DNA of 64,000 nucleotides from Paenibacillus_S sp043945595 (GTDB lineage: Bacteria; Bacillota; Bacilli; Paenibacillales; NBRC-103111). The stretch is taken from the NCBI RefSeq assembly GCF_043945595.1, contig NZ_JBIFNP010000001.1:3658001-3722000 (forward strand). Direction: 5' to 3'. The notes beneath the pieces were generated by a model. That model worked only from the letters and a program-made list of their open reading frames with translations, ran no database searches and was not told the origin of the DNA. Position 1 is the first letter of the stretch; each line of letters begins with the position of its first letter. This document shows positions 18,551 through 26,728 of this stretch, piece by piece. The translations under genes and the position numbers were made by a program.

Positions 18551-20194
18551 ATGAAAAAGCATATTGCCCTGCTGAGCAGCGCCGCACTGGCCTTCTCCAT
18601 GTTTGCTTCCGCAGCACTTGCCGATACGCCCAAAAAGGCTTCGGATTATAAAGATCTAACCTCGGTCGATGCGGCTCTGCAAGCCAAAATCGACACGTTA
18701 TTGTCCAAAGGCATATTTGAAGGCGTCTCCGACGATACGTTCGGCATCGACCAGCAGATGACCCGTGCCCAATTCGCCAAGGTCGCGGCGCTCGTCTTCG
18801 GCTTGAAAGTAGATATGAACGTCTCGGCCTCCAGCTTTACGGACGTCCGCACGGATGACGCCGCAAACGGATGGGCCGTTCCATATATCGAAGCCGCGCG
18901 CGCCGCGGGTCTCGTAGACGGCGTTACGGCGACAACCTTTGCGCCGGGCGATCCGGTAACGGTAGGACAGCTCGATACCTTGTTCTTGAAGGGGCTCGGC
19001 CATCAGGTCGATGTGACGGCCAGTCCTTGGTATGCCGATGCCGTCAAGCAGGCTTCCGCGCTCGGCATCCATCCGTCGGATAAGAACGGAGACGCGGTGG
19101 CCTCCCGCGCAGATCTTGTGACAGGCGCTTACGGATCGCTTCCTGCTTCGCCGGATGTTCCACAGGAGGATTCTAATTTGGTCTCCGTAACTGCGGCGCA
19201 AGCAAACGGCGAGCATGCCGTAGACATCCGTCTGGACCGTGCGGTAGATACCTCTGCTGCCAAGCTGACGCTGACGAAGAACGGCACCGTTATTGACACC
19301 AAAACTGCCTGGTCGAGCGACAAGAAGCTTGCTACGCTCACTTTGTCCGACGAGGACGAGAAGCTGACCAACGGAACCTACAAGGTGACGCTCAGCGGCA
19401 TCGACAGCTTGCTGGTGAAAACGGCTTACCAGACGTTTACAATCGGAACGCCCGGCCCTAGCTCCACTACCGGGGATATCAGCTATTCGATCCCGGACAG
19501 CTACGTGCTGAAGGACGTTATTGACAGTGGCATTACCGGGCTTGCAACGGGGTCCGAGGGCTATGTGAGCCAAACGGAAGCCGAGAATCCGACGCTCAGC
19601 ATGTTCGCGAAGGAAATTGAAATTATAGCTACCGACAAGTCGGGTAACGAGGTAGCCATTCCGGGAATTATCCAGTCGATTACTTCCTCGAATCCATCTG
19701 TAGTGAAAGCGGCCGTTTCCTCCGACCACAAAGGCTATGTGCTCGGTAATAAAGCGGGAACCGCCAACGTGAGTGTCGTATACAGCACCGGCAGTGACAA
19801 CAAGACAATGACCATTCCGGTTGAAGTGAAGAGCGACGCAGTGACCGCCGAGTTGATCGAGGCAAGAGACATGGGATCTTATCAATACATGACGGTTAAC
19901 GGCAGCGTCTACTCCGGACTATTCGACGCCTACCAGGCGATGGATCTGCTCATCACCGACAATTACGGTATCGAATACGAGCAGGACGAGATTCAAGGTT
20001 ATAATTTTGCTCTTACGACGATTCTGACTCCCGAAGATATTGTCGGCGACCCTAATAACGGTCCCGTCGGTACGGTCACGATCGATACCAGCGGCATCGT
20101 TCATGTAGATGGCAATGTCACCGGCTTTACGCTGGTTGCGAAGCTGCCGAACGGCAAACGCGCAGCCACCGATATTCATATGCGCCAACGTTAA
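18551..20194 (+). CDS. SLH-domain surface protein
   Basis: 547-aa secreted protein. The signal peptide (MKKHIALLSSAALAFSMFAS..ALA) ends near residue 24. Three S-layer-homology repeats follow (about 33-78, 88-140, 145-195), which anchor proteins to pyruvylated secondary wall polymer. The rest (~205-547) is beta-rich, with a bacterial Ig-like stretch near 205-300 and a Big_2-like motif (SSNPSVVKAAVSSDHKGYV) around 375-430. No catalytic motif is seen, so a structural or adhesion role is likely. ATG start after TAGGAGG. Confidence 0.9.
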   Translation: MKKHIALLSSAALAFSMFASAALADTPKKASDYKDLTSVDAALQAKIDTLLSKGIFEGVSDDTFGIDQQMTRAQFAKVAALVFGLKVDMNVSASSFTDVRTDDAANGWAVPYIEAARAAGLVDGVTATTFAPGDPVTVGQLDTLFLKGLGHQVDVTASPWYADAVKQASALGIHPSDKNGDAVASRADLVTGAYGSLPASPDVPQEDSNLVSVTAAQANGEHAVDIRLDRAVDTSAAKLTLTKNGTVIDTKTAWSSDKKLATLTLSDEDEKLTNGTYKVTLSGIDSLLVKTAYQTFTIGTPGPSSTTGDISYSIPDSYVLKDVIDSGITGLATGSEGYVSQTEAENPTLSMFAKEIEIIATDKSGNEVAIPGIIQSITSSNPSVVKAAVSSDHKGYVLGNKAGTANVSVVYSTGSDNKTMTIPVEVKSDAVTAELIEARDMGSYQYMTVNGSVYSGLFDAYQAMDLLITDNYGIEYEQDEIQGYNFALTTILTPEDIVGDPNNGPVGTVTIDTSGIVHVDGNVTGFTLVAKLPNGKRAATDIHMRQR

Positions 20195-20240
20195 TTGGCG
20201 GATCGTTCGTTCCCTGATGCAGTCATCTGGCTGCATCACA

Positions 20241-20284
20241 ACAAAGAAGCCCGTCGGCAGTATAGCCGACAGGCTTCTTTGTTT
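20241..20284. terminator. Bidirectional terminator, SLH gene / alpha-beta hydrolase
   Basis: AAAGAAGCC-GTCGGC pairs with GCCGAC-AGGCTTCTTT around a short loop, with T runs on both strands. It lies between convergent genes. Confidence 0.85.
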
Positions 20285-20315
20285 GGATGCTTATTTCAGC
20301 GCATCTGCGCTTCGG

Positions 20316-21167
20316 TTAGCTTTTACCGGAGGTGTGCAAAAGAATGGCGTCCAGGATGACATCCCAATCCCCTCTGGGGATTTCGTGGCCGGTTCCCTCC
20401 AGCGTCAATAAGGAAGCCCCGGGAATCGACCGGGCCAAGGCGAGTCCGTGCGCGTACGGAAGCACAGGGTCTTCCGTTCCATGAATAACCAAAGCAGGCG
20501 CTTTGATTTCATCAAGCTGTATGTCATACACAGGCTCGTTTTGCAGCAGCGCATGATTGAACATGCTGAGCAGGCTGTTCGCCCGCTTCACTTCGTCAGC
20601 CGCAAGCTTCATAGCACGCTTCTCGTCGAACGGATGGCTTGAGCCGCCCAGCAGACGCCAGCCTTCCGCCAGGTAGCGCGTTACAGCCGCTTCATCCGAC
20701 CAGTCAAGCTGTGCGCTGTTCGCATGATATTGAAGAATCCGTTCGTCGATCGAAGGCAGCTCCTCTTCATAAGGCGCGTACAGACTCGACATCATCATTG
20801 TCAATGTAGATACCCTTTGGGGATGGATTACCGCAGCCAGCTGGGCAATCATGCCTCCCAACGACATGCCGACCAAGTGCGCCCGCTCTAATCCGTAACC
20901 GTTCAATACCTCCATCGCGTCGTCCGTCATATCCTTGACGGAGTAGTGCAGCTCCCCGGGAGGATACGCAGTAGAACGCCCGACATCCCGGTTATCGTAG
21001 CGGATGACGTATCTGCCCTTATCGGCTAAGCGCCGGCAAAAGGCTTCGTCCCACCAAATCATCGAAGCCATAGCCCCCATAATAAGCAGAATCGGCGGGT
21101 CGTTCGGGCTGCCGAAGCTCTCGGCGCATAACATTGCGCCATTCGAATCGATCATTTTTTCAGTCAT
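20316..21167 (-). CDS. Alpha/beta hydrolase
   Basis: 283-aa alpha/beta-fold hydrolase. The nucleophile elbow is GMSLGG (Ser near residue 101), with an oxyanion segment at LLIMGAMASMIWW, a DNRDVGRS motif near 60 typical of the EstB/PcaD-like group, acid in GTEDPVLPY and catalytic His in EGTGHEIPRG near the end. Probably an esterase or lactonase of unknown substrate. ATG start with GAGGTATAACG. Single-gene unit bounded by a terminator. Confidence 0.9.
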   Translation of the reverse strand: MTEKMIDSNGAMLCAESFGSPNDPPILLIMGAMASMIWWDEAFCRRLADKGRYVIRYDNRDVGRSTAYPPGELHYSVKDMTDDAMEVLNGYGLERAHLVGMSLGGMIAQLAAVIHPQRVSTLTMMMSSLYAPYEEELPSIDERILQYHANSAQLDWSDEAAVTRYLAEGWRLLGGSSHPFDEKRAMKLAADEVKRANSLLSMFNHALLQNEPVYDIQLDEIKAPALVIHGTEDPVLPYAHGLALARSIPGASLLTLEGTGHEIPRGDWDVILDAILLHTSGKS

Positions 21168-21357
21168 CGTTATACCTCGTTTCCAAAAAATAGACTAGCG
21201 TTTTCCGGCTGTCTCTGAAACTTAGCGTAAACGAATGAATTTGATAATCATGACGCAGCCTCTCCTTTGGATTCAGATGAGAGGTTTCCCTCACCGCCAT
21301 TATAGCATATTTATGTGCTGGAAGCCGCGCCAGAGCCTTGACGGAGCAAACGGAACC

Positions 21358-22188
21358 TCAGATGAATACCGTTTCCGCATACTGTTTGCGGTAGCTTTGC
21401 GGAGCGATGCCGGTTTCCAATTTGAACAGCCTTGAGAAATAGTTGGGATCGGTTATCCCTACCTCTCCTGCAATTTCAGCGATCGGCTTGCTGCTCTGCA
21501 GCAGCAGCTTCTTGGCCTGCTCCACCTTAAGGCGGTGCATGAATTGCAGCGGGGCTTGTCCGGTCTCGCGAATAAACAGCTTGCGCAAATGAGATTCGCT
21601 CAGCTGCACCCATTCCGCCAGCTCGCTTACCTTCGGCGTAAGATGCGGGCGGCTCAGCAAATGATGGATAACCGTATGTACTCTGCTGTCCCAGCCGCGG
21701 GCCGGAAGCTCCGTATTTTCGTAGGCGCCGGGCTGCAGCAGCAAATGAAGCATGCGCAGCATTTGAGATTGAAGCAGCAGCGAGCTTAACGGATCCGCGG
21801 AGGCGCTCTGGTGCAGCATCTCGTTCAGCAGCAGGTTGAAGTCAGCCGCGGCTGACTTGTAAATCACGGGCAGCTGAAACGCTTGCGCCCAGCCGCGGCG
21901 GTTCAGGAAAAGAATCTCCGCATCGAAGTTCAAGCTGATTAACCGCACTTCTCCCGTCAAAGGGCTGCCGTTCAGCACGCTTTGATCCGGAAGGAGACAA
22001 AGCTCTCCCTCACCGCATGTATACGGGCTGCCGTTCAGCGTCAGCCGCAGCGAGCCTTTGTCGACATACCATACGACGGAATGGTTCAATATTCTATCCC
22101 GGATCCGCCAATGGGCATCCAGGCTGTAGCGTTGAATGTGCAGGAATCGTACCTGCAGCGACTCGACAAACAGTTGATATGCAGCCAT
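21358..22188 (-). CDS. AraC-family transcriptional regulator
   Basis: 276-aa regulator with an N-terminal cupin-like sensing domain (~15-150) and two C-terminal HTHs (~175-270, with LSELAEWVQLSESHLRKLF-type first HTH and GITDPNYFSRLFKLETG second). The start at 22188 is chosen for its GGGAGG; an earlier in-frame ATG at 22242 has none. Such regulators usually answer to sugars or siderophores. It stands near two PhyH-type dioxygenase genes that share an upstream motif and may control them (inference). Confidence 0.9.
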   Translation of the reverse strand: MAAYQLFVESLQVRFLHIQRYSLDAHWRIRDRILNHSVVWYVDKGSLRLTLNGSPYTCGEGELCLLPDQSVLNGSPLTGEVRLISLNFDAEILFLNRRGWAQAFQLPVIYKSAAADFNLLLNEMLHQSASADPLSSLLLQSQMLRMLHLLLQPGAYENTELPARGWDSRVHTVIHHLLSRPHLTPKVSELAEWVQLSESHLRKLFIRETGQAPLQFMHRLKVEQAKKLLLQSSKPIAEIAGEVGITDPNYFSRLFKLETGIAPQSYRKQYAETVFI

Positions 22189-22268
22189 ATGCCGGTATGC
22201 CTCCCGTTTTCTTAATGAGCCAAAGTACAAACCTTCCCTCATATAATAATGAACGGGAGGTGCTTTTT

Positions 22269-22595
22269 ATGAAAACACGAAGTGTCTTGATCGCGCTATT
22301 CGGACTCTGGTTTACGGCAGCGCCATGGATGTTCGGCTATACCGGTCACGCTGCAGCTGTGTGGATGAGTGTTGGTTTCGGCATCGTTCAAGTTATAGCA
22401 TCCCTCTGTTCGCTTCGCCAGGCATCGGGTGATTCACCGCCTAATCTGATTACTTTTGTTACAGGCATAATTATGGCCGTTTTGCCGTTCACTTTGTTTA
22501 CGACGGGCCATCATGCCGTTTGGATTACAGCAGCCATCGGCGTACTTACCCTCGTGCTGAGCTTTACCAATCTGAGCCATAGACAGCGGCCTTAA
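22269..22595 (+). CDS. SPW-repeat membrane protein
   Basis: 108-aa hydrophobic protein with about four membrane helices in two repeats. The first repeat shows FTAAPWMFGY, the variant of the W-x-x-SPW-x-x-GF signature of SPW proteins; the second is degenerate (VLPFTLFTTGHHAVW). ATG start with GGGAGG 9 bases upstream. Function of the family is unknown. Divergent from the AraC gene; the two starts are 80 bases apart. Confidence 0.75.
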   Translation: MKTRSVLIALFGLWFTAAPWMFGYTGHAAAVWMSVGFGIVQVIASLCSLRQASGDSPPNLITFVTGIIMAVLPFTLFTTGHHAVWITAAIGVLTLVLSFTNLSHRQRP

Positions 22596-22659
22596 TCGCC
22601 GATTTCGGCAATCAGCTTGGCAAATCGGAGGCGGAGCTTAGTTGAACAGGAAAGCAGTT

Positions 22660-22748
22660 AAATAACCCCACAAAGCGGGGCTTATGCTTCGAAGCGGACT
22701 CAGGTACTTTGCGGGGCCCCGAAAACATATAAATTGTATCATGTTTAA
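22660..22748. repeat. Intergenic repeat R1, copy A
   Basis: The core (22666-22724) is 56/60 columns identical to copy B at 26021. It starts with hairpin CCCCACAAAGCGGGG. Its far end (ACTTTGCGGGG) can instead pair with that hairpin's arm, giving two exclusive folds. Read on the - strand it ends in a GC hairpin followed by TTATTT, like a small RNA with its own terminator. Not recognised as any riboswitch class I know. Confidence 0.7.
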
Positions 22749-22773
22749 AAAGCCGGCGCTCGCCGGCTTCTTT
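22747..22773. terminator. Terminator after PhyH gene 2
   Basis: AAGCCGGCG/CGCCGGCTT perfect 9-bp stem with a two-base loop, A-rich before and T-rich after, so able to act on both strands. It is 20 bases past the dioxygenase stop. Confidence 0.75.
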
Positions 22774-22794
22774 GCCTATAGGCCTGCCGCCTGC

Positions 22795-23559
22795 TTATAG
22801 GTCAGGCACAGTCCCTTTTATCGCCTCGTTCCGCTTGAACGTATCTTCACCCGCTACAAGAAACGTCTTGATCCGCTGGGTGTCTCCTCCCCACTGCTCT
22901 ATCAAAAAGCGCACCTCCGGCGTAGTATACCGAACCGAGAAGGCGACGCGCGGCACATTCGAGCTGTTCGCATTGGAGCCGTGGATGGTCGCTTCGTTGA
23001 AGAAAGCGATCTGGCCCGGCGACATTTCCAGGGCCACTGCCCGGCTCTCATCCACCTGATCGGCCGCCAGGCCCTCGCCGAAGGCGCTGTTGGCATCGCC
23101 CGTATCGTTGTGCCGGACAACGGTGTTATGGGTGCCGGGAATGACCTTCAAGCACCCGTTCTCTTCAATCGACCAGCCGAGACTGACCCAGGCCGTCGCA
23201 TTAATCGCAGGCTCCATCGGCCAATAGTTGATATCCTGGTGCCACGGGATGTATTTTTCGCTGCCCGGAGGCTTATACCAGAAATGCATCGCCCACAGGA
23301 TCAGATCGCTGCCCAGTATTTCCTTCATCGGCTCTACGATGCCCGGGTGGGTTGCAAGCTCATACGCCCAGCGGTATTGATGGTGCCAGGCCGATAAATT
23401 TTTGGCGGTGGCGGCAGGCTCGTACCGGGACTGCTCCAGCGCGTCAAAGAACAGCCGGTAATAATACTCGGATTCCTGCAGGGACAAGCCCTGAACAGGT
23501 CCGCTGTAGCCTTCCTCCCGGTATTGCCTGATCGAGAACGGGTTGCCTCTTGTTATCAT
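22795..23559 (-). CDS. Phytanoyl-CoA dioxygenase-family protein
   Basis: 254-aa Fe(II)/2-oxoglutarate dioxygenase of the PhyH family. Metal ligands appear as W-H-Q-D near residue 104 and the distal His in NEATIHGSNANSS; the 2-oxoglutarate Arg is in NVPRVAFSVRY. The start at 23559 is set by GGAGGTTATTTAT directly upstream; an earlier ATG at 23574 is inside that site. It is related to the N-terminal domain of the PhyH-HEAT protein at 15.1-16.5 kb. Substrate unknown; relatives hydroxylate small natural products. Confidence 0.88.
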   Translation of the reverse strand: MITRGNPFSIRQYREEGYSGPVQGLSLQESEYYYRLFFDALEQSRYEPAATAKNLSAWHHQYRWAYELATHPGIVEPMKEILGSDLILWAMHFWYKPPGSEKYIPWHQDINYWPMEPAINATAWVSLGWSIEENGCLKVIPGTHNTVVRHNDTGDANSAFGEGLAADQVDESRAVALEMSPGQIAFFNEATIHGSNANSSNVPRVAFSVRYTTPEVRFLIEQWGGDTQRIKTFLVAGEDTFKRNEAIKGTVPDL

Positions 23560-23644
23560 ATAAATAACCTCCATCGGTTGGATTTTACATTTCTTATTGT
23601 AAAATCAGGTCTGTCCGGAGGGCAGATAACAAATCAATTATTAC

Positions 23645-23697
23645 TAGCACAAAACGCTTATTCGTGGAGCCATGGCAACGCTCTGCGCAAAAGTAAG
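23645..23697. promoter_or_regulatory. Candidate operator copies upstream of PhyH gene 2
   Basis: TGCGCAAAAGTAAG (23684-23697) matches TGCACAAAAGTAAG upstream of the PhyH-HEAT gene at 13 of 14 positions, and a weaker GCACAAAACGCTTA lies at 23647. They are about 125 and 85 bases before the start, a spacing that suits an activator with two half-sites. Confidence 0.35.
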
Positions 23698-23814
23698 TCT
23701 TCCGAACGATGCAATCGGCTCCGTTTTATGGTAACCTAGGAAAGCCGATCCGGGACGAACATACGTACGCAGTTCCGGACGGCGCGCATCTTAGACGAAC
23801 CGGAGGAGTTGCAC

Positions 23815-24333
23815 ATGCTTCAAAGAACACACAGTGCGGCCGGGGTGCTGGCAGCGGAATGGGTGCTTCATGCCTATCATGTTCCCCTTCTGTCCTGGGA
23901 TACGGCAGGAGCTCTGCTGCTGGGCTGCTTTGCCGGACCGCTCGCCGATATTGATAAGCCGGGGTCCGTGATGGCCAAGCTTTTTTTCCCGGTCTCATCC
24001 CTCCTGCGAATGCTGCACATTCACCATCGCACCATGACGCATTCTTTATTATTTCTAGTATTGCTGGCCACGGCTTCCTTTCCTATTCCGGCCTTATACT
24101 ACTCAACCTTTTTACTGGCATACGCTTCTCACCCGCTGATCGACCTTCTCAATGAGCAGGGAGTAGCGCTGTTCTGGCCCGTCCGTACAAAAATCCGGCT
24201 GCTCCCCAAATTTCTCGCTATCGACACCGGCTCGCGGGCGGAGGATGTCTTTTGTTTTCTGCTGATCTGCCTCTGCTTCTGGCTGCCGGCGCGCGAATGG
24301 TGGATCGGTTGGATGCAGCTGGCTATGCGATAG
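23815..24333 (+). CDS. YdjM/YfhP-type membrane metal-dependent hydrolase
   Basis: 172-aa membrane protein. Hydrophobic helices alternate with conserved polar motifs: HSAAG near the N-terminus, ADIDKPGS near residue 43, HHRTMTHSLL near 68 and ASHPLIDLLNEQGVALFWP near 105. That pattern of His and Asp is the signature of the DUF457/YdjM family (predicted membrane-bound zinc hydrolases, LexA-regulated in E. coli). ATG 23815 follows GGAGGAG at 8 bases. Biological role unknown. Confidence 0.85.
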   Translation: MLQRTHSAAGVLAAEWVLHAYHVPLLSWDTAGALLLGCFAGPLADIDKPGSVMAKLFFPVSSLLRMLHIHHRTMTHSLLFLVLLATASFPIPALYYSTFLLAYASHPLIDLLNEQGVALFWPVRTKIRLLPKFLAIDTGSRAEDVFCFLLICLCFWLPAREWWIGWMQLAMR

Positions 24334-24463
24334 ACAAGAGCGGGACAGCAGTTGAAGATAAGCTGGGCCTACACTGGAGATAAGCTGGACAATAGCTTGG
24401 ATATATGGCAAAGAACCAAGTTTCGTTAGACGGCCTCCGCCGTCCCCGATGCGAAAAACCGGT

Positions 24464-25829
24464 CTATACCGCTGCAGAGGCTGCCTTGTCGTCGGGTGTG
24501 ACCAGCACTTTCTTCTCCCACGCCCGGCTTCTCCATCGGTACAGAAGCAGCAGCCCGCGCAGCCCCTCATCCATAACGAATACCGCCCACATGCCGATCA
24601 GGCCGAAGCCCCAATGAATCCCGAGCAAGTAAGTGCAGGGGACGCACAACCCCCAAATGATGCACACGCCGGTCATCACGATAAAACGGGCATCTCCCGC
24701 CGCGCGAAGCGCTTCTCCGATGACGATGTTCAAGCAGCGGGCCGGCTCCAGGAGAAAGCCCATCGTCAGCAGAAAGGCCCCAAGGGCAATAATCTCCGGG
24801 TCACTTCGTAAACAGTCCGAGCAGCGCCTCCCTGAACAGCACGATCAGCGTTACGCACAGCATCGAAAGAAGCAGGCTCAAGCCGAGGCTTCGAAACAGC
24901 TGCCGGTAGGCCTGCTCCTTCTCCCCCGCTCCGACAAGCCTCCCGATAATGATCTGTGTCCCGCGGCCCAGAGAAATCGCGAGCACCATAATGAAATACA
25001 TAATATTCTGCGTATAGATACGAGTCGAAAGCATCTCCGCACCCAAGGACGTAATAAAATAAGTGGTCGCCAGCTGGCTGATGGAATAGACCAACTGGTT
25101 CCCCGCGGTCGGAATGCCGATGCTTAAAATCTTTTTCAGATCTTCGACTTTGCTTTGGATGAAATTCGAGAGGGACAGCCGCAGCCGAACCACTTTTCTT
25201 AAGATCAGGCTATAGACGATTAAGCCTAACGCCTGACTGCATACCGCGGAGATGGCAACGCCGGGAACCCCCAGCTTCGGAAATCCGAACGGACCGAAGA
25301 TGAATAAATAATTTCCGAACAAATTAAGCAAATTCATGCCTATGCTTACCATCATCGTGTACCTTGTAAATCCGTGCACCTGGGTAATGGCCGATATGGT
25401 CAGATTGATTGCCTGAATGAACAGCGCTCCCCCGACAATGGACAAAAACACTTCGGCCTGAGCCAATAGATCCGGCTCTAATCCAAACAGGCTGAGCAAG
25501 GGCCGGCTGAATCCGATCATGGTTATGCTGATCAGCAGACCGAATACAAAATTAAGCGAGATCGCGCCGGCCGCAAACCTGCGCACCTCCTCCGTGCGTC
25601 CTGCGCCGAGATACTGCGAAATGACGATGGCGGAGCCTGCGGAAATAACCTGAAGCAGCAAAAAGGTAAAGATGATAAGCTGATTCGAAACGCCGACAGC
25701 GGCGACGGCTCCGTCAGATACATGACTGACCATAAAGGTATCTGATGTCCTCATGAACATTTGTAAAGAGGACTCGATAAATAACGGCCATGTTATGGCA
25801 AATAGGCTCAGCTTCTTCGTGTTCGTCAT
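24464..25829 (-). pseudogene. MATE-family efflux transporter, frameshifted
   Basis: Two frames give one ~455-aa 12-helix MATE protein. The first (from 25829, MTNTKKLSLFAITWPLFIES) runs through nine or so helices to LLGLFTK and stops at 24801; the remainder resumes one frame over as DPEIIALGAFLLTMGFL. One A too many in ACGAAGTGAC restores FTSDPEII, a usual MATE sequence. The start was chosen for AAGGAG 12 bases upstream; an in-frame ATG at 25892 with close GAGAGG is an alternative. Exports cationic drugs or metabolites with Na+ or H+ (family knowledge). Confidence 0.8.
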
Positions 25830-26013
25830 CCTGGCGTCAGGCTCCTTCGGCGGGTCAACAGCTCCGCAAGCAGATGTAGTAAGCGCATACATTACCTCTC
25901 ATTGTATGTCGTATCCTGAGCACGGTCAATTCAAAAATCGCGACATCCGCTCCCGGCAAGCCTTGTCTCCTCAGAATGTCTTTCTCATCCTTCGAATTCA
26001 CTGATATAATAAT

Positions 26014-26100
26014 AAAACAACCCCACAAAGTGGGGCTATGCTTCGAGGCGGACTCAGGTACTTTGCGGGGCCCCCGAAATTATAAATGCTGATAGGTTAA
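26014..26100. repeat. Intergenic repeat R1, copy B
   Basis: Second copy of the repeat at 22660. Hairpin CCCCACAAAGTGGGG is perfect here, and the alternative 11-bp arm ACTTTGCGGGG against the complement of ACTTTGTGGGG is nearly complete. On the - strand it is preceded by TATAAT a few bases before the conserved part and ends in GTGGGGTTGTTTTATT, as expected of a short transcript heading toward the MATE gene. On the + strand it lies before the crp-type gene. The remainder of 25830-26152 holds no gene. Confidence 0.7.
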
Positions 26101-26127
26101 AAAAATACCCTTTCCATTGGAAAGGGC
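26101..26127 (-). terminator. Minus-strand terminator inside the crp leader
   Basis: CCCTTTCC/GGAAAGGG perfect 8-bp stem followed by TATTTTTTT on the - strand. No - strand gene ends here; it would stop a hmp transcript that has read through crp in antisense. Confidence 0.6.
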
Positions 26128-26152
26128 ATCTCAAACACAATAGGAGAACCAA

Positions 26153-26728
26153 ATGATTCTGCACAAAGGGGAAACTCTGTTCCGTCAAGGAGAAACCGGG
26201 CCGCTGTACCGGGTCAAAAGCGGGCTGCTCAAAATTATGCGCGTTCATGCCGACGGGAATGCGATTCTTGTCAATGTGATTGTACCTAATGAAATGATTC
26301 CTCATCATTCGCTCATAAGCCCTAATCCTTATTTCGGCACGGCGGTCGCCCTCGTCACCTGTGAGATTGAGGTCATTCCCGCGGCCGAATGGTATGCCGC
26401 CCTGGAGCAGGACCCGGGCAAATGCCGGCTGATCGCGCTTCAGCTGCAGGACAAGCTGCGTATGATGCAGCAGCGGATCGACCAGTTAACCGCTGTCGCT
26501 CCAGCCGAAAAGCTGTCCAAGCTGCAGGCGTGGTTTGAGCGCTATATCTCCCCTTCAAGCCTCACCGACGTTCTGACTCAAGATGAAATCGGCCAGTTCA
26601 TCGGTCTCCGGCGCGAAACGGTAAACCGGCTGCTGCGGGCCCAGGTATCAGACGACGCCTCCGAAACAAAGCCGCGTATCCAGCGCGTGCGCGCTCACAA
26701 AGTCCCGGCCGGACCGAAGAATTCATAG
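26153..26728 (+). CDS. Crp/Fnr-family transcriptional regulator
   Basis: 191-aa regulator: cyclic-nucleotide-type beta-roll (~1-85, PLYRVKSGLLKIMR), dimer helix (~95-120), and an HTH whose recognition helix reads LRRETVNRLL near residue 165, with RETVxR as in E. coli CRP, which reads TGTGA. No Cys cluster for an Fe-S centre, so it is not a classical Fnr. The wing normally following the HTH is missing; the last 20 residues overlap the 3' end of hmp by 34 bases. ATG start with TAGGAG. Probably controls hmp. Confidence 0.85.
   Translation: MILHKGETLFRQGETGPLYRVKSGLLKIMRVHADGNAILVNVIVPNEMIPHHSLISPNPYFGTAVALVTCEIEVIPAAEWYAALEQDPGKCRLIALQLQDKLRMMQQRIDQLTAVAPAEKLSKLQAWFERYISPSSLTDVLTQDEIGQFIGLRRETVNRLLRAQVSDDASETKPRIQRVRAHKVPAGPKNS

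Noticed and set aside
22660..22748. R1 repeat as a known riboswitch
   Set aside because: Does not match the core of guanidine, fluoride, c-di-GMP, ZTP or PreQ1 classes as I know them; kept as an unassigned repeat.
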